From NCBI GenBank assembly GCA_900555375.1, contig USLC01000059.1:1-5805 (forward strand): a DNA stretch of 5,805 nucleotides, written 5' to 3'. The translations under genes and the position numbers were made by a program. Each line of letters starts with the position of its first letter. Within the stretch, counting starts at the first letter, position 1. Positions 5,369 to 5,805 of this stretch are shown in pieces. Under the pieces are notes generated by a model that ran no database searches, had not been told where the DNA came from, and saw only the letters and a list, made by a program, of their open reading frames with translations. The stretch is from an uncultured Eubacteriales bacterium (lineage in GTDB: Bacteria > Bacillota > Clostridia > Monoglobales > Monoglobaceae).

Positions 5369-5805
5369 TCAGCGGCTTACGGCTATATTTCTTATATCGT
5401 CTTCTGTCATAGTTATTGTAATCGTTCCGCTTTGGTCGGTACGCAGTATGGGGACATTGTATTGTTTTAAGATTTTAAGTGTTTGGGGCGACGGGTGTTT
5501 GTACGGATTGGCGCTGCCCACGCTTATAATGGCAAGCTTTGGACTTGTCTTGTCTATAAAGTCGGAACCCGACGACGTTTTTGAGCCGTGATGACCGACC
5601 TTTAAAAAATCAACATCAAGGTTTTTGTCATTCAAAATTTCGTTTTCTTCATTTACGGTTGCGTCACCCGTGAACAGAAAAGAGTTTTTGCCACAGTCAA
5701 GTCTTAAAATCAGAGAGCGGTCGTTATCATCATCGTCCGCCGCCGAATACCCGTCGGACAAAACGGTAAAGCGTGCATTGTCGATATCTACAGCCGCACC
5801 TTTGC
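5369..5805 (-). CDS. comEC: ComEC/Rec2-family protein, C-terminal metallo-beta-lactamase domain (5' end outside window)
   Basis: C-terminal part of a ComEC-type competence protein, whose full form is a membrane channel for single-stranded DNA uptake with a C-terminal MBL-fold domain. The frame is open to the window edge (KGAAVDIDNARFTVLSDGYS at the edge), so the TTG at 5761 is internal. Visible family motifs in order: a run of Asp/Asn then SLILRLDCGKNSFLFTGDA (metal-binding Asp), VDFLKVGHHGSKTSS (metal-binding His pair), ISVGSANPYKHPSP with the conserved His, and the RTDQSGTITI end. The membrane-spanning competence domain is outside the window, so a short free-standing ComEC-like MBL hydrolase cannot be excluded; the holA gene 42 bp downstream favours comEC. 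It ends in TGA at 5371-5369, which shows that TGA is a stop in this organism. Confidence 0.88.
   Translation of the reverse strand, partial: KGAAVDIDNARFTVLSDGYSAADDDDNDRSLILRLDCGKNSFLFTGDATVNEENEILNDKNLDVDFLKVGHHGSKTSSGSDFIDKTSPKLAIISVGSANPYKHPSPQTLKILKQYNVPILRTDQSGTITITMTEDDIRNIAVSR

Noticed and set aside
5301..5591. Plus-strand frame of 96 codons opposite holA and comEC
   Set aside because: It lies antisense to clear comEC coding sequence and crosses the holA start, with no ribosome binding site; a shadow frame.

Overview
The window looks like a chromosomal housekeeping segment from a low-to-moderate GC Gram-positive bacterium, most likely a member of the Clostridia (Bacillota). The clues are the comEC-holA gene pair, a YycJ/WalJ-type metallo-hydrolase directly behind murA, a methionyl-tRNA synthetase with a C-terminal tRNA-binding domain, a CwlC-like amidase without a signal peptide, and strong AAGGAG-type ribosome binding sites. 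Codon use fits the standard bacterial code. No mobile element, CRISPR array, tRNA or rRNA was seen.

Layout. Bases 1-1161 (+) are the 3' part of metG, cut by the window edge. A 16-bp hairpin at 1162-1197, flanked by A and T tracts, ends both metG and the convergent amidase gene (1201-1794, -). Between the amidase and murA lies a 450-bp AT-rich divergent intergenic region (1795-2244). It holds a plausible amidase promoter near 1835-1861, a good vegetative-type promoter for murA at 2043-2071, and a leader of about 165 nt in front of murA. Then come murA (2245-3531, +) and, 30 bp on, a yycJ/walJ-like gene (3562-4323, +), probably one operon. From the right edge, on the minus strand, run the 3' end of comEC (5369-5805, cut by the edge) and holA (5326 down to 4324), which converge on yycJ with no base between the stop codons.

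Two observations stand out. First, holA is frameshifted: the open frame ends early at 4409, but the typical HolA C-terminus is intact in another frame at 4437-4324. Removing one base from an AAAA run at 4438-4441 restores a 333-residue protein of normal length. Because holA is essential in the bacteria where it has been tested, this is either a sequence error or something worth explaining. Second, the murA leader contains TTAGATA (2212-2218), which can pair either with TATCTAA upstream (2123-2129, closing a domain around a long hairpin) or with TATCTAA downstream (2237-2243, enclosing the Shine-Dalgarno sequence and abutting the start codon). That is the layout of a translational switch, and I do not recognise it as a known riboswitch class.

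Functionally the middle of the window is about the cell wall: MurA makes the first committed peptidoglycan precursor, the amidase cleaves peptidoglycan, and YycJ/WalJ proteins are linked to the WalKR wall-homeostasis system in bacilli. The flanks serve translation (metG), DNA uptake (comEC) and replication (holA).
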